Positions 16,464-22,210 of a stretch of DNA of 22,210 nucleotides are shown piece by piece. The stretch comes from a virus, in IMG/VR virus record IMGVR_UViG_3300045135_001767, positions 1-22,210 of that record; one strand, written 5' to 3'. The number at the start of each line of letters is the position of its first letter. The stretch's first letter is position 1. Under the pieces are notes generated by a model. The model was not told the origin of the DNA. It saw only the letters and a list, made by a program, of their open reading frames with translations, and did not search any database. The position numbers and the translations under genes are program-made.

Positions 16464-16482
16464 GGGGAGCATTGTGCCCCCC
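16464..16482 (-). other. stable hairpin in the leader of the capsid gene
   Basis: The minus-strand RNA can form GGGGGGCA-CAA-UGCUCCCC, an 8-bp stem with one G-U pair and a three-base loop. The same site on the plus strand has an A-C mismatch, so the hairpin is better on the real transcript. No T-run follows. It lies between the scaffold stop and the capsid ribosome binding site and may block 3' decay or serve as a processing site. A TATAAT at 16451-16456 lies just downstream, but its -35 position is a poor match. Confidence 0.6.
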
Positions 16483-16499
16483 GAAGATGATTTTAAGTT

Positions 16500-17744
16500 T
16501 TACATACTATCTTGTAGTCGTTGATACCAATCATCAAATGCTTCATCTGAATCATCTAAATAATCGATTACATCACGACTAGCCGCTGCCTTAGTCGGCG
16601 CTGCAGCCTTTCGCTTAGCAGATGCTTGCTTAGTAGCAGTACGCTTTTGGGACTTGGCTTTTACTTCCGCTAACCTAGCTTCTTCGGCTCTTTGAGCCTC
16701 TAGTTTAGCTTCTCGTGCAGCCTGTCTTTCAGCCTGTCGCTCTTCGTAAGCTTCTTGCTCAGCAACTTGGTTAAAGTGCTGTTGAGCAGCTTCTTTATAA
16801 TAATCTAAGTCTGACTTCCTACCACCATCATATACTTTAAGCTTTTCAGCTAGTGGTTGTAACGTACTGTACATCCCACTCTTTACGTCTGTATGGAGTA
16901 ATCTAATCATTTCAGGATTTTCTGCCATGGTTTGCCATGAACGATCATCCCATTCCTTAGATAAAATATTATGGGTCGTTGCATACTCTACGTCTTGGCT
17001 AATATCGTCTACGATATCTTTAATTGCCAAGGCACTATCGTCTCGACCATAATCCTTAGCCACATAAGGGTTAACTTCATCTGTATCTAGTTCGAGGGTA
17101 TCAGTACCTGTTCGTTTCAATACTTCTGTAATTGCGCCTTTGTCGCCCTTCAGTACATCGATCATAAGACTTACGTCTTCATGAGTTAGTTCAGCACTTT
17201 CGATTGCATCAATTGTCTTACGCCAAGGTTTAATGGTTTGCATCTTCTTGGTGTAATCCATAGCTTGACCAAAGATTTTAGGGAACTGGTCCACAATCTC
17301 CTCGCTGGAGAATTCATAATCTTTGCCGTTAGCTTTGAACTTGTACGTCTGTACTGGTTGCTCTTCCTCATCATCATCTTCAGCATCTTCAGAACTAGGT
17401 TCTTCTTCCTCAGAGTCCCCGTCGGGATCATCTTCGGTCGAATCTTCCTCGTCTTCTTCAGCTACTTCATCTGTTTCAGATTCGTCGCTAGCATCATGGC
17501 CGGAGTCTTCAAGGTCAAGATCGTCGTCTTCATCTTCAAGTTGTTCAGGACCATCTTCAATAAGTTCTTCTTCGTCAGCGTCATCTAGTGACACTTCTTC
17601 GTCAGTTTCTTCCATAGAAGGTTCTGACTCATCAAATTCTGGTGTTTCAATATCAGTTTCTGGGGAATCTAGAGAAGCTTGGGCTTCCTTAAAGGCAGCC
17701 TCAAGCTCTTCATCAGACATATCCCATAAATCTTCATCTCTCAT
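16500..17744 (-). CDS. capsid scaffolding protein, 414 aa
   Basis: Scaffolds guide capsid assembly and then leave the procapsid. The position directly before the major capsid gene and the composition support this. Residues about 27-129 are extremely acidic (runs of Asp/Glu/Ser). A short globular segment follows (133-150, TYKFKANGKDYEFSSEEI), a motif seen in scaffolds of podophages. The middle is helical, and about 320-375 is a basic Ala/Glu/Arg/Lys-rich coiled coil (EERQAERQAAREAKLEAQ), a likely capsid-binding region. The last residues (DYLDDSDEAFDDWYQRLQDS) are again acidic. AGGAGG eight bases before the ATG is a perfect ribosome binding site. The acidic stretch creates a long Ser-rich reading frame on the other strand, which is only a shadow. 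Confidence 0.92.
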   Translation of the reverse strand: MRDEDLWDMSDEELEAAFKEAQASLDSPETDIETPEFDESEPSMEETDEEVSLDDADEEELIEDGPEQLEDEDDDLDLEDSGHDASDESETDEVAEEDEEDSTEDDPDGDSEEEEPSSEDAEDDDEEEQPVQTYKFKANGKDYEFSSEEIVDQFPKIFGQAMDYTKKMQTIKPWRKTIDAIESAELTHEDVSLMIDVLKGDKGAITEVLKRTGTDTLELDTDEVNPYVAKDYGRDDSALAIKDIVDDISQDVEYATTHNILSKEWDDRSWQTMAENPEMIRLLHTDVKSGMYSTLQPLAEKLKVYDGGRKSDLDYYKEAAQQHFNQVAEQEAYEERQAERQAAREAKLEAQRAEEARLAEVKAKSQKRTATKQASAKRKAAAPTKAAASRDVIDYLDDSDEAFDDWYQRLQDSM

Positions 17745-17760
17745 GGTCTATGCCTCCTGA

Positions 17761-18054
17761 TTATTCTTCGTCTTCTTCAGAAGGAATAGTACCTAGATTT
17801 TCAATAGTAACGAAATAATCTTCTAAACTAGAAATTGCAATTAGATCTTCCATTACTGCAGTACGATGACCGCCTTGTACAATCGCATCCTGGGCTAATA
17901 GACTAACGCCGTTTACGGCTTTATCTTTAAAGTAACCTTCCAAAATAACACGTTGGAAGTCTTTGTTTTCTTTTAGTCTTTCTAGGGAAGCCCACATGTC
18001 TGCCCAATACTGGTTTTCTACTTCAAGAATTTGCTGGTCATTAAGGTTGTTCAT
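17761..18054 (-). CDS. small acidic protein before the scaffold, 97 aa
   Basis: I do not recognise the family. The protein is mostly helical, from MNNLNDQQILEVENQYWADM (aromatic and acidic) to the tail SEEDEE. Residue 55 onwards includes LLAQDAIVQGGHRTAVMEDL. It is the first gene behind a well-formed promoter and 16 bases before the scaffold gene, so it is made at the same time as scaffold and capsid. A virion, assembly or head-tail joining role is plausible but unproven. AAAGGA about seven bases before the ATG supports the start. Confidence 0.85.
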   Translation of the reverse strand: MNNLNDQQILEVENQYWADMWASLERLKENKDFQRVILEGYFKDKAVNGVSLLAQDAIVQGGHRTAVMEDLIAISSLEDYFVTIENLGTIPSEEDEE

Positions 18055-18133
18055 AAATGAATCCTTTGTCTATGTTAATATTAAATTGTCTATAAGAAAC
18101 AACGCTTTAACGGTAGTTGTTACTTATATTTGT

Positions 18134-18163
18134 ATTATATACTACATAAACTGGGGATTTCAA
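18134..18163 (-). promoter_or_regulatory. sigma-70-like promoter for the 97-aa, scaffold and capsid genes
   Basis: On the minus strand TTGAAA (18158-18163), an 18-base spacer and TATAAT (18134-18139) match 5/6 and 6/6. It sits four bases beyond the stop of the 41-aa gene and about 80 bases upstream of the 97-aa ATG. The box continues as TATAATACA, like two other promoters here. The 18055-18166 gap contains no other evident signal except the ribosome binding site. Confidence 0.7.
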
Positions 18164-18166
18164 CCC

Positions 18167-18292
18167 TTATTTAGTCTTTTTCTTGCATTTTTTCTTTTTA
18201 GTTACAGGTTTTTTAGCTCCTGCGTAGTAATGTTTGGTATTCTGGCCTTCACCATCACCATAAACCATCTGTATAGCTAGGCCTTGTTCCAT
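18167..18292 (-). CDS. 41-aa Lys-rich microprotein
   Basis: A short open frame fills the space between the 71-aa gene and the promoter. Its ATG (18292-18290) overlaps the upstream stop as TAATG, the same junction type as two neighbouring pairs, and it ends in TAA. The protein begins MEQGLAIQMVYGDGEGQNTK and ends in a Lys-rich tail (KKPVTKKKKCKKKTK), which could bind DNA or RNA. No Shine-Dalgarno is clear, so translation would depend on coupling to the 71-aa gene. Being exactly fitted between genes argues for a real gene, though it is short. Confidence 0.65.
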   Translation of the reverse strand: MEQGLAIQMVYGDGEGQNTKHYYAGAKKPVTKKKKCKKKTK

Positions 18293-18507
18293 TACTTATT
18301 TACCATAGAATCGGCTAAACCTTTAGTCTTCTTAGGTTTATTACCCATTTCTTTGCGTAACATATCTAGTTGATTACGCAGTTTATCCCGTTGGTTAATT
18401 ACTTGCTTAGCAGGCTTGCCTAACGGCTTAGCAATTTTTTCAGCTTTCTTTTGTTTTTCTTCTAAAGTAGATTCATCACTACCAAATAAAAAATCCATCA
18501 TACCCAT
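18292..18507 (-). CDS. small basic helical protein, 71 aa
   Basis: The protein begins MGMMDFLFGSDES and continues with a Lys/Gln/Glu-rich helix (about 14-60) with coiled-coil spacing, ending KKTKGLADSMVNK. The hydrophobic N-terminal nine residues are too short for a membrane span. I do not recognise the family. It is one of five small genes between portal and scaffold. The second Met (residue 3) or Met4 could be the true start, since ribosome binding sites are weak for all of them. Probably virion- or assembly-associated, by location. Confidence 0.8.
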   Translation of the reverse strand: MGMMDFLFGSDESTLEEKQKKAEKIAKPLGKPAKQVINQRDKLRNQLDMLRKEMGNKPKKTKGLADSMVNK

Positions 18508-18511
18508 AATA

Positions 18512-18778
18512 TTACCATTTCACCTTGTTACTCCAAAACGCCGCACTCATTTTGCCTTTTTTTATATTAGCTTTATGTCGTGCTTTAAAAGACCTACGTC
18601 TAGCAGCATATGCTTTAGACTCACCTTTTTTCTTAGGAGAACCTTTTACGCCTTGTTGACCGAAGCGAATAGTTTTTTCTTTACCATTTTCACAAGCTTT
18701 AACCACATGAGATTTAGTCTTATGATTAGGAGTACGCTTAGGTTTATTGCAAGCTAGTTCTTCAGCCAATCCTGCCAT
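18512..18778 (-). CDS. small basic conserved phage protein, 88 aa
   Basis: The N-terminus carries KPKRTPNHKTKSHVVKAC, followed by GKEKTIRFGQQGVKG. The C-terminal half has the signature AARRRSFKARHKANIKKGKM then SAAFWSNKVKW. I recognise this ending from small proteins encoded in many phages and some large DNA viruses, whose function is not established as far as I know. The whole protein is strongly basic and has single Cys residues at 10 and 29. The ATG overlaps the upstream stop (TAATG), so it is translationally coupled. A structural or nucleic-acid binding role is possible. Confidence 0.88.
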   Translation of the reverse strand: MAGLAEELACNKPKRTPNHKTKSHVVKACENGKEKTIRFGQQGVKGSPKKKGESKAYAARRRSFKARHKANIKKGKMSAAFWSNKVKW

Positions 18779-19008
18779 TACATTGCTCCTACCGCCTGTG
18801 CAGCTAAGCCCTGTTCTGGAGCTGCTTGTGCTGCCATTTGTTGTTCAATTACTTGAATAGCCTGCATAATTAGTTCAGGAGAGATACCCTGCTGTACTAG
18901 CTCTTCAGGATCTACACCTTGTATTAGTAATTGGATAATTTGTTCTACAGTAACACCTGCACCAGGATCAGCTGCAGGTTGTGCCATTTGTTGAGCTAAA
19001 CCTTCCAT
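18778..19008 (-). CDS. small Gln/Ala-rich helical protein after the portal, 76 aa
   Basis: I chose the ATG at 19008 because AAGGAAG lies four bases before it, right at the stop of the 118-aa gene. An in-frame ATG at 19026 would add six residues and overlap the upstream gene by 17 bases, but it has no ribosome binding site. The protein has a Pro/Ala-rich start, then VEQIIQLLIQGVDPEELVQQ and GISPELIMQAIQVIEQQM, two helical hairpins with the pattern seen in short proteins that follow portal genes in several phages. Function unknown. Confidence 0.83.
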   Translation of the reverse strand: MEGLAQQMAQPAADPGAGVTVEQIIQLLIQGVDPEELVQQGISPELIMQAIQVIEQQMAAQAAPEQGLAAQAVGAM

Positions 19009-19009
19009 C

Positions 19010-19366
19010 TTACTTCCTTGGTTCATTAGTTAGTGGATCAATTTTATTAACACGGTTCATAGTGTTAGACCACCAATTACCTACAGCATTGCCTGCATTA
19101 CGTACAGTGCCTGCTAAACCATCTACCCAATCAGCAGAAGTAGGTTGTGGGCCTTGAAATTCTGGACGATTGTAAGCTTCAGCCATTTGCTGTTGCATTT
19201 GCTGTTCAGCAGCTTTACGCATCATTTCACGCTCTACTGCTGTGTACGCGTCACCTAGGGCTTTATCATATACCTGCTGTTCACGAGCAGCTTTTTGCTG
19301 TGCGTCAAAAGCCGCTGCTTTATCGGCATTGGCTTTATTCTGTTTTGCTTTTTCAATGTAGCTCAT
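19010..19366 (-). CDS. Gln/Ala-rich helical protein after the portal, 118 aa
   Basis: Residues 1-68 are a long charged helix rich in Lys/Ala/Gln (KAAREQQVYDKAL; RKAAEQQMQQQMAEAY) with coiled-coil character. The remainder (about 69-118) is Gly/Trp/Asn-rich, ending DPLTNEPRK. No membrane segment or catalytic motif is visible. The ATG overlaps the portal stop (TAATG), so it is coupled to the portal. A portal-associated or assembly role is reasonable but unproven. Confidence 0.85.
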   Translation of the reverse strand: MSYIEKAKQNKANADKAAAFDAQQKAAREQQVYDKALGDAYTAVEREMMRKAAEQQMQQQMAEAYNRPEFQGPQPTSADWVDGLAGTVRNAGNAVGNWWSNTMNRVNKIDPLTNEPRK

Positions 19367-21366
19367 TACATTACTCCGATATTGTTGTCGCCAGCCATAC
19401 GCTGTACTGCCATTTGTTCTAGGTTTGCCTGACGCTTAGCTTCTTCTTGTTGCATGCGCTGAGCGTGTTTTAAATCTTCTAGTTCTACTTTCTCTAGGTG
19501 AGAGAAGCCCTCATCTTCTTTGATGAATTTGAGGTCTGTCATATCTGCTTCACTAGTTAACTTACGCGCTTTGGCTGCTTCTACCGCTGCTTTGTTTTTC
19601 TTAAGTTCTGCATCAATAGTATTTTCGTTTGCACGAGCCATCTTATCAGCAATATCAGCTTCTAATTTCTTGTTCTCAAGCATAAGCTTCTGTAGCTCTA
19701 GTTGCTTAAGCTGTTCTTGTACAGGATCTGGTTGAGGCTGGTATTCACGAATACGTTTAGCTTGATCAGGCATACGCATAAGGTCCATAATATCTGCCAT
19801 GATGTTACGGCGAATAGCTGGATCTTCGTTAGGACCTAAAGTTTGTAACAAGAATGAAAGCTCTTGAGACTTAGCAGCATTATCTTCCGCAGTAGAAATA
19901 CTAATATCTAGGTCTACACGTCCTTCAAGGTCATCACGTTTAACCGGTACAAACTCTTCATTTGTTACACGGATAACTTCTTCATCTTCTAGGAACTCAG
20001 CGTTGTAGCTCATCCACTTACGCATAAGCGGTTTAACTAGGTTCTCTGCAATGTTACGAACAATGTTCATACGACGAGTAGCTGTAGCGTCTAGAGCCCC
20101 ACGAGCACCAGTAGCAGTAGCTCCAAGAGCGCCAGCGTTGATACCACCGCTAAAAGATTTAGTACCTGTAATAGATTCGATTTCATTGTTCATTAACCCG
20201 ATCATGTCAAAAGCAGAACCAGGAATACTGTTGTAGCTGCCCTGCCAGAAGTCATTAGGTGTACCATTGAACTCAAAGTTCTGACCATTGATAAACTTCT
20301 TACGGTTAATCTGATCTAGGGCACCTTTACGTACAGCAACCTGGCCGTTGTTAGACTGTGCCATGTTATCGATAATACCACGGATAATAGCAGTCTTAAC
20401 TTTCTGGTTATCACCAATCAGTTCAGCGTTAGCTTCACCATGGATCTTAAACGGGATGCTGTTAAACGGTACAACAATAAATGGTGGTTTGCCATCTGGG
20501 TATGGGTTAGATTGCAGACGAATAATAGTGTCATTAATCCACGAACATACAATAGGTTCAGCAATGCCATCACCATTTACATCGTAGTTACCCCAGTACT
20601 CATATACGATCAACTTTTTACGAGGTTCATCAGCAAACTTAAAGTAAGTTTTGTCTGTAGGGGTATTCATGTAGTCGTAGTCATCATTAACCGCACCTGC
20701 ACCGCTAATACGATCTAGGTTCTTGTAACGACCATCTTTACGTAAAGTAGACAGATCAGTTTCATAACGATAAATAACAAACTGAGCGTTGTCTAAATTG
20801 TCCTGACAAGTAGGATCAATATAAATATCATGGTTACGACATACTTTAGCAGTAGGTTGATTTTTGGTAACAACAGTTTCCGTAACTTCCTGCTCTACAA
20901 TAGTTTCTACACCGTATTCATCGATAGTAACAACTTCAGCAATGGTAGTAACTTCTTTATCTTCGTAGTCCCAGCCTGTTTGTACAACTAGGGTACCTTC
21001 TTGGTCAAGTACTTTGACTGCTTTAGACATAAAGTTAAAGCGATCAAACTTACGACAAAACTGTGTATTAAGCAGTAATTCATTTTGACGAGCCGCTAGA
21101 TCGTCTTCAAAAGTAATAGGGGTACACTTAATAACATCTGAAGTACTAACAAAAGGATCTACAATAGTAGCATGTTGCCATTCAGATTGTTTCTTAATGT
21201 CACGAGAAACAATAGCAGATTTACCTTTTTGCTCATTGCCATAAGGGTCGCCATTGTATTCAGCTTTCCATTTGAAAATAGCAGTATCCTGCTCCCTTTT
21301 AAGAAGCTCTGCTGCTTTCAAATCTGCCTTTAGGGCACTGAGCAATTCTGCTTTTTTAACTTTCAT
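19366..21366 (-). CDS. portal protein, P22-like, 666 aa
   Basis: Forms the dodecameric ring through which DNA is packaged and ejected. The start is the ATG at 21366, preceded by AAGGA four bases away; an upstream TTG at 21378 is in frame but is itself part of that site. Recognisable parts: N-terminal helices with VSRDIKKQSEWQHATIVDPF near 55-73, YDVNGDGIAEPIV near 261-273 (a D-x-N-G-D-G turn common in this portal type), NAGALGATATGARGALDAT near 411-429, and a long helical, Gln/Glu/Lys-rich C-terminus (about 550-660) like the barrel-forming tail of P22-type portals. It is followed by small genes joined by TAATG overlaps. The codon choice is as regular as in the capsid gene. Confidence 0.93.
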   Translation of the reverse strand: MKVKKAELLSALKADLKAAELLKREQDTAIFKWKAEYNGDPYGNEQKGKSAIVSRDIKKQSEWQHATIVDPFVSTSDVIKCTPITFEDDLAARQNELLLNTQFCRKFDRFNFMSKAVKVLDQEGTLVVQTGWDYEDKEVTTIAEVVTIDEYGVETIVEQEVTETVVTKNQPTAKVCRNHDIYIDPTCQDNLDNAQFVIYRYETDLSTLRKDGRYKNLDRISGAGAVNDDYDYMNTPTDKTYFKFADEPRKKLIVYEYWGNYDVNGDGIAEPIVCSWINDTIIRLQSNPYPDGKPPFIVVPFNSIPFKIHGEANAELIGDNQKVKTAIIRGIIDNMAQSNNGQVAVRKGALDQINRKKFINGQNFEFNGTPNDFWQGSYNSIPGSAFDMIGLMNNEIESITGTKSFSGGINAGALGATATGARGALDATATRRMNIVRNIAENLVKPLMRKWMSYNAEFLEDEEVIRVTNEEFVPVKRDDLEGRVDLDISISTAEDNAAKSQELSFLLQTLGPNEDPAIRRNIMADIMDLMRMPDQAKRIREYQPQPDPVQEQLKQLELQKLMLENKKLEADIADKMARANENTIDAELKKNKAAVEAAKARKLTSEADMTDLKFIKEDEGFSHLEKVELEDLKHAQRMQQEEAKRQANLEQMAVQRMAGDNNIGVM

Positions 21367-21390
21367 ATGTTCCTTCAATACTCACATATC

Positions 21391-21411
21391 TAGTACTATT
21401 TAATAGTACTA
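21391..21411. repeat. perfect 9-base inverted repeat before the portal gene
   Basis: TAGTACTAT and ATAGTACTA are perfect inverted copies separated by TTA, lying in the 47-base gap between the 108-aa and portal genes. The outer seven bases of each arm are themselves near-palindromic (TAGTACTA), so this could be a protein-binding operator. As RNA it would be an A-U-rich hairpin without a T-run. Confidence 0.6.
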
Positions 21412-21413
21412 TG

Positions 21414-21740
21414 TTAACCTTTTAGCAACCAATAAGCAAGTGACACCGCACCAGTTACTACAGCACCCCAAAGTAGTTCAATCTTACCAATTACATATGT
21501 AGTCTTTGTCTGTGCAGTTTCGACTTGTCGAAGACGGTCTCCCAGATTTTCAATTTCTGTATCACGCTTCTCTGAAATCCTATGCAATGCACTAATATCT
21601 TTTTTCATTGCAACAATTTCAAATTTAATGTCAGCCAGTTTGGCTACTGAATCGGCTAAAGACACCATAGAGTCAGTCATGACTTCCATCTTGGCCTCTA
21701 GTTTTATAACGGCATCACGTAGCCGACTGTCGTTATCCAT
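21414..21740 (-). CDS. coiled-coil protein with C-terminal membrane anchor, 108 aa
   Basis: I prefer the ATG at 21740, which has GGAG six bases upstream; an ATG at 21752 in frame would add MEPE but has a distant, weak site. Residues 1-85 form heptad-rich helices (KLEAKMEVMTDSMVSLADSV). A single hydrophobic segment ends the protein (about 88-106, IELLWGAVVTGAVSLAYWLL) with a Lys tail. Tail-anchored coiled coils of this size include XhlA-type hemolysins and holin-associated proteins, so a lysis role is possible. Its place before the portal gene makes a virion role equally possible. No lysis enzyme is nearby. Confidence 0.8.
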   Translation of the reverse strand: MDNDSRLRDAVIKLEAKMEVMTDSMVSLADSVAKLADIKFEIVAMKKDISALHRISEKRDTEIENLGDRLRQVETAQTKTTYVIGKIELLWGAVVTGAVSLAYWLLKG

Positions 21741-21801
21741 TTCTGGCTCCATTTGTTATTATTCTCGTAAACGCAAAGATACAAAGACTATAGTTTTGTG
21801 T

Positions 21802-21831
21802 ATTATACCACAGCTAATATCAATTAGCCAA
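21802..21831 (-). promoter_or_regulatory. extended -10 promoter for the membrane-anchored and portal genes
   Basis: On the minus strand TTGGCT (21826-21831), an 18-base spacer and TGGTATAAT (-10 at 21802-21807) give a 4/6 -35 and a perfect extended -10. The box continues TATAATACA. The spacer contains GCTAAT-TGAT-ATTAGC (21813-21828), an inverted repeat that could bind a regulator. It overlaps the end of the 123-aa gene. Confidence 0.6.
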
Positions 21832-22191
21832 AGGATTATCAAGGGCTCTTTGAAGTTTAGAGTTTAATCGGTCTTCTACATCTTTAATCTTTTGGTCAGT
21901 AGTGTCTCTTAGCTGTGAGGCTTTAGTATCATATTGATTTTGTAGTGCATCCCGCTTATTATCAAAACGTTCTTCTGCGTTCTGTACAATTTCACGAGTA
22001 GTTTGCTCAACTTCTCTAACAAGCTTTTCTACCCTACGTACATTATTATCTAATACATTAATCTGATCACGTAAATCATTCTTAATATCACGAGAGTAAT
22101 CTATAGCATCATCTAGTTTCTGTTCTATTAACTTGTTACGGTTTTCTATTTCAGTAGTATCAATATTTTGTACTACCTCGCGCATGTCCAT
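21820..22191 (-). CDS. coiled-coil protein, 123 aa
   Basis: The protein is one long charged helix from about residue 14 to 118, with heptad spacing (ENRNKLIEQKLDDAIDYS; RRVEKLVREVEQTTREIV; DTTDQKIKDVEDRLNSKL). No Cys, membrane segment or enzymatic motif is visible. AAGGA (22196-22200) lies four bases before the ATG, which fixes the start. I do not recognise the family; it could be a virion, assembly or lysis-linked protein. The stop is TGA. Upstream sequence to the window end is too short to show a promoter or a previous gene. Confidence 0.83.
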   Translation of the reverse strand: MDMREVVQNIDTTEIENRNKLIEQKLDDAIDYSRDIKNDLRDQINVLDNNVRRVEKLVREVEQTTREIVQNAEERFDNKRDALQNQYDTKASQLRDTTDQKIKDVEDRLNSKLQRALDNPLAN

Positions 22192-22210
22192 ATAGTCCTT
22201 GTAAAACTCA

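Noticed and set aside
17323-17760. Ser-rich open frame on the plus strand opposite the scaffold gene
   Set aside because: It is the reverse complement of Asp/Glu-rich codons in the scaffold's acidic region; no ribosome binding site and no plausible protein.
18146-18175. GGG...CCC near the end of the 41-aa gene as a terminator
   Set aside because: Only a three-base-pair stem could form and there is no T-run; the region is better explained by the -35 element.
19009-19026. ATG at 19026 as the start of the small gene after the 118-aa gene
   Set aside because: No Shine-Dalgarno precedes it, whereas AAGGAAG sits at the right distance from the ATG at 19008.
1-22210. CRISPR arrays, tRNA genes, insertion sequences or attachment sites
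   Set aside because: I saw no regularly spaced direct repeats, cloverleaf-type sequences, transposase or integrase motifs in the gaps or genes.

Overview
The window is a piece of a tailed double-stranded DNA phage genome, in the virion structural and morphogenesis region. All 24 genes I support lie on the minus strand, so the biological order runs from base 22210 down to base 1. A podovirus is the best reading: a P22-like portal with a long helical C-terminus, an acidic scaffold, an N4-gp56-type major capsid protein, no tail-tape-measure or sheath gene, and several large helical or membrane-spanning proteins that look like internal/ejection proteins. GC content is moderate to low (about 40 % by eye). 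Strong Shine-Dalgarno sites and TATAAT boxes point to a bacterial host that uses ordinary sigma-70 signals. I cannot name the host; a gammaproteobacterium, perhaps marine, is only a guess. I see no terminase, lysis, replication, tRNA, integrase, CRISPR or insertion-sequence gene here.

Layout in transcription order. (1) Bases 22191-18167: a coiled-coil protein, a coiled-coil protein with a C-terminal membrane anchor, the portal, then five small genes (118, 76, 88, 71 and 41 codons) packed end to end, several joined by TAATG stop/start overlaps. The 41-codon gene is short enough to be missed easily. (2) Bases 18163-15261: a good promoter, a 97-aa acidic protein, the scaffold, the major capsid protein and a strong intrinsic terminator. 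(3) Bases 15250-5647: a promoter directly after that terminator, a 165-aa capsid-proximal protein, a 121-aa virion protein, an 880-aa tail fibre, its likely assembly chaperone, a 128-aa fibre fragment repeating a fibre domain, two fibre-type proteins with related N-termini (98 and 319 aa), a 373-aa protein built from an internal duplication, a 292-aa helical protein and a 628-aa membrane-spanning virion protein. (4) Bases 5669-3397: a promoter, proteins of 151 and 562 aa, and a terminator. (5) Bases 3393-1: an extended -10 promoter and the first 1119 codons of a giant protein cut by the window edge.

How the parts fit: portal, scaffold and capsid protein build the procapsid; the 165- and 121-aa proteins probably complete or decorate the head or tail; the fibre cluster (14270-8433) gives host recognition; the 292-, 628-, 151-, 562- and >1119-aa proteins are the best candidates for internal proteins delivered with the DNA. 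Nearly every intergenic gap longer than about 45 bases holds a perfect TATAAT on the transcribed strand. Three of these share the 9-mer TATAATACA, which suggests a common late-promoter design. No stretch over 300 bases lacks a gene. I found no clearly new molecular system. The most unusual parts are the modular adhesion locus, the duplicated 373-aa protein and the giant partial gene.
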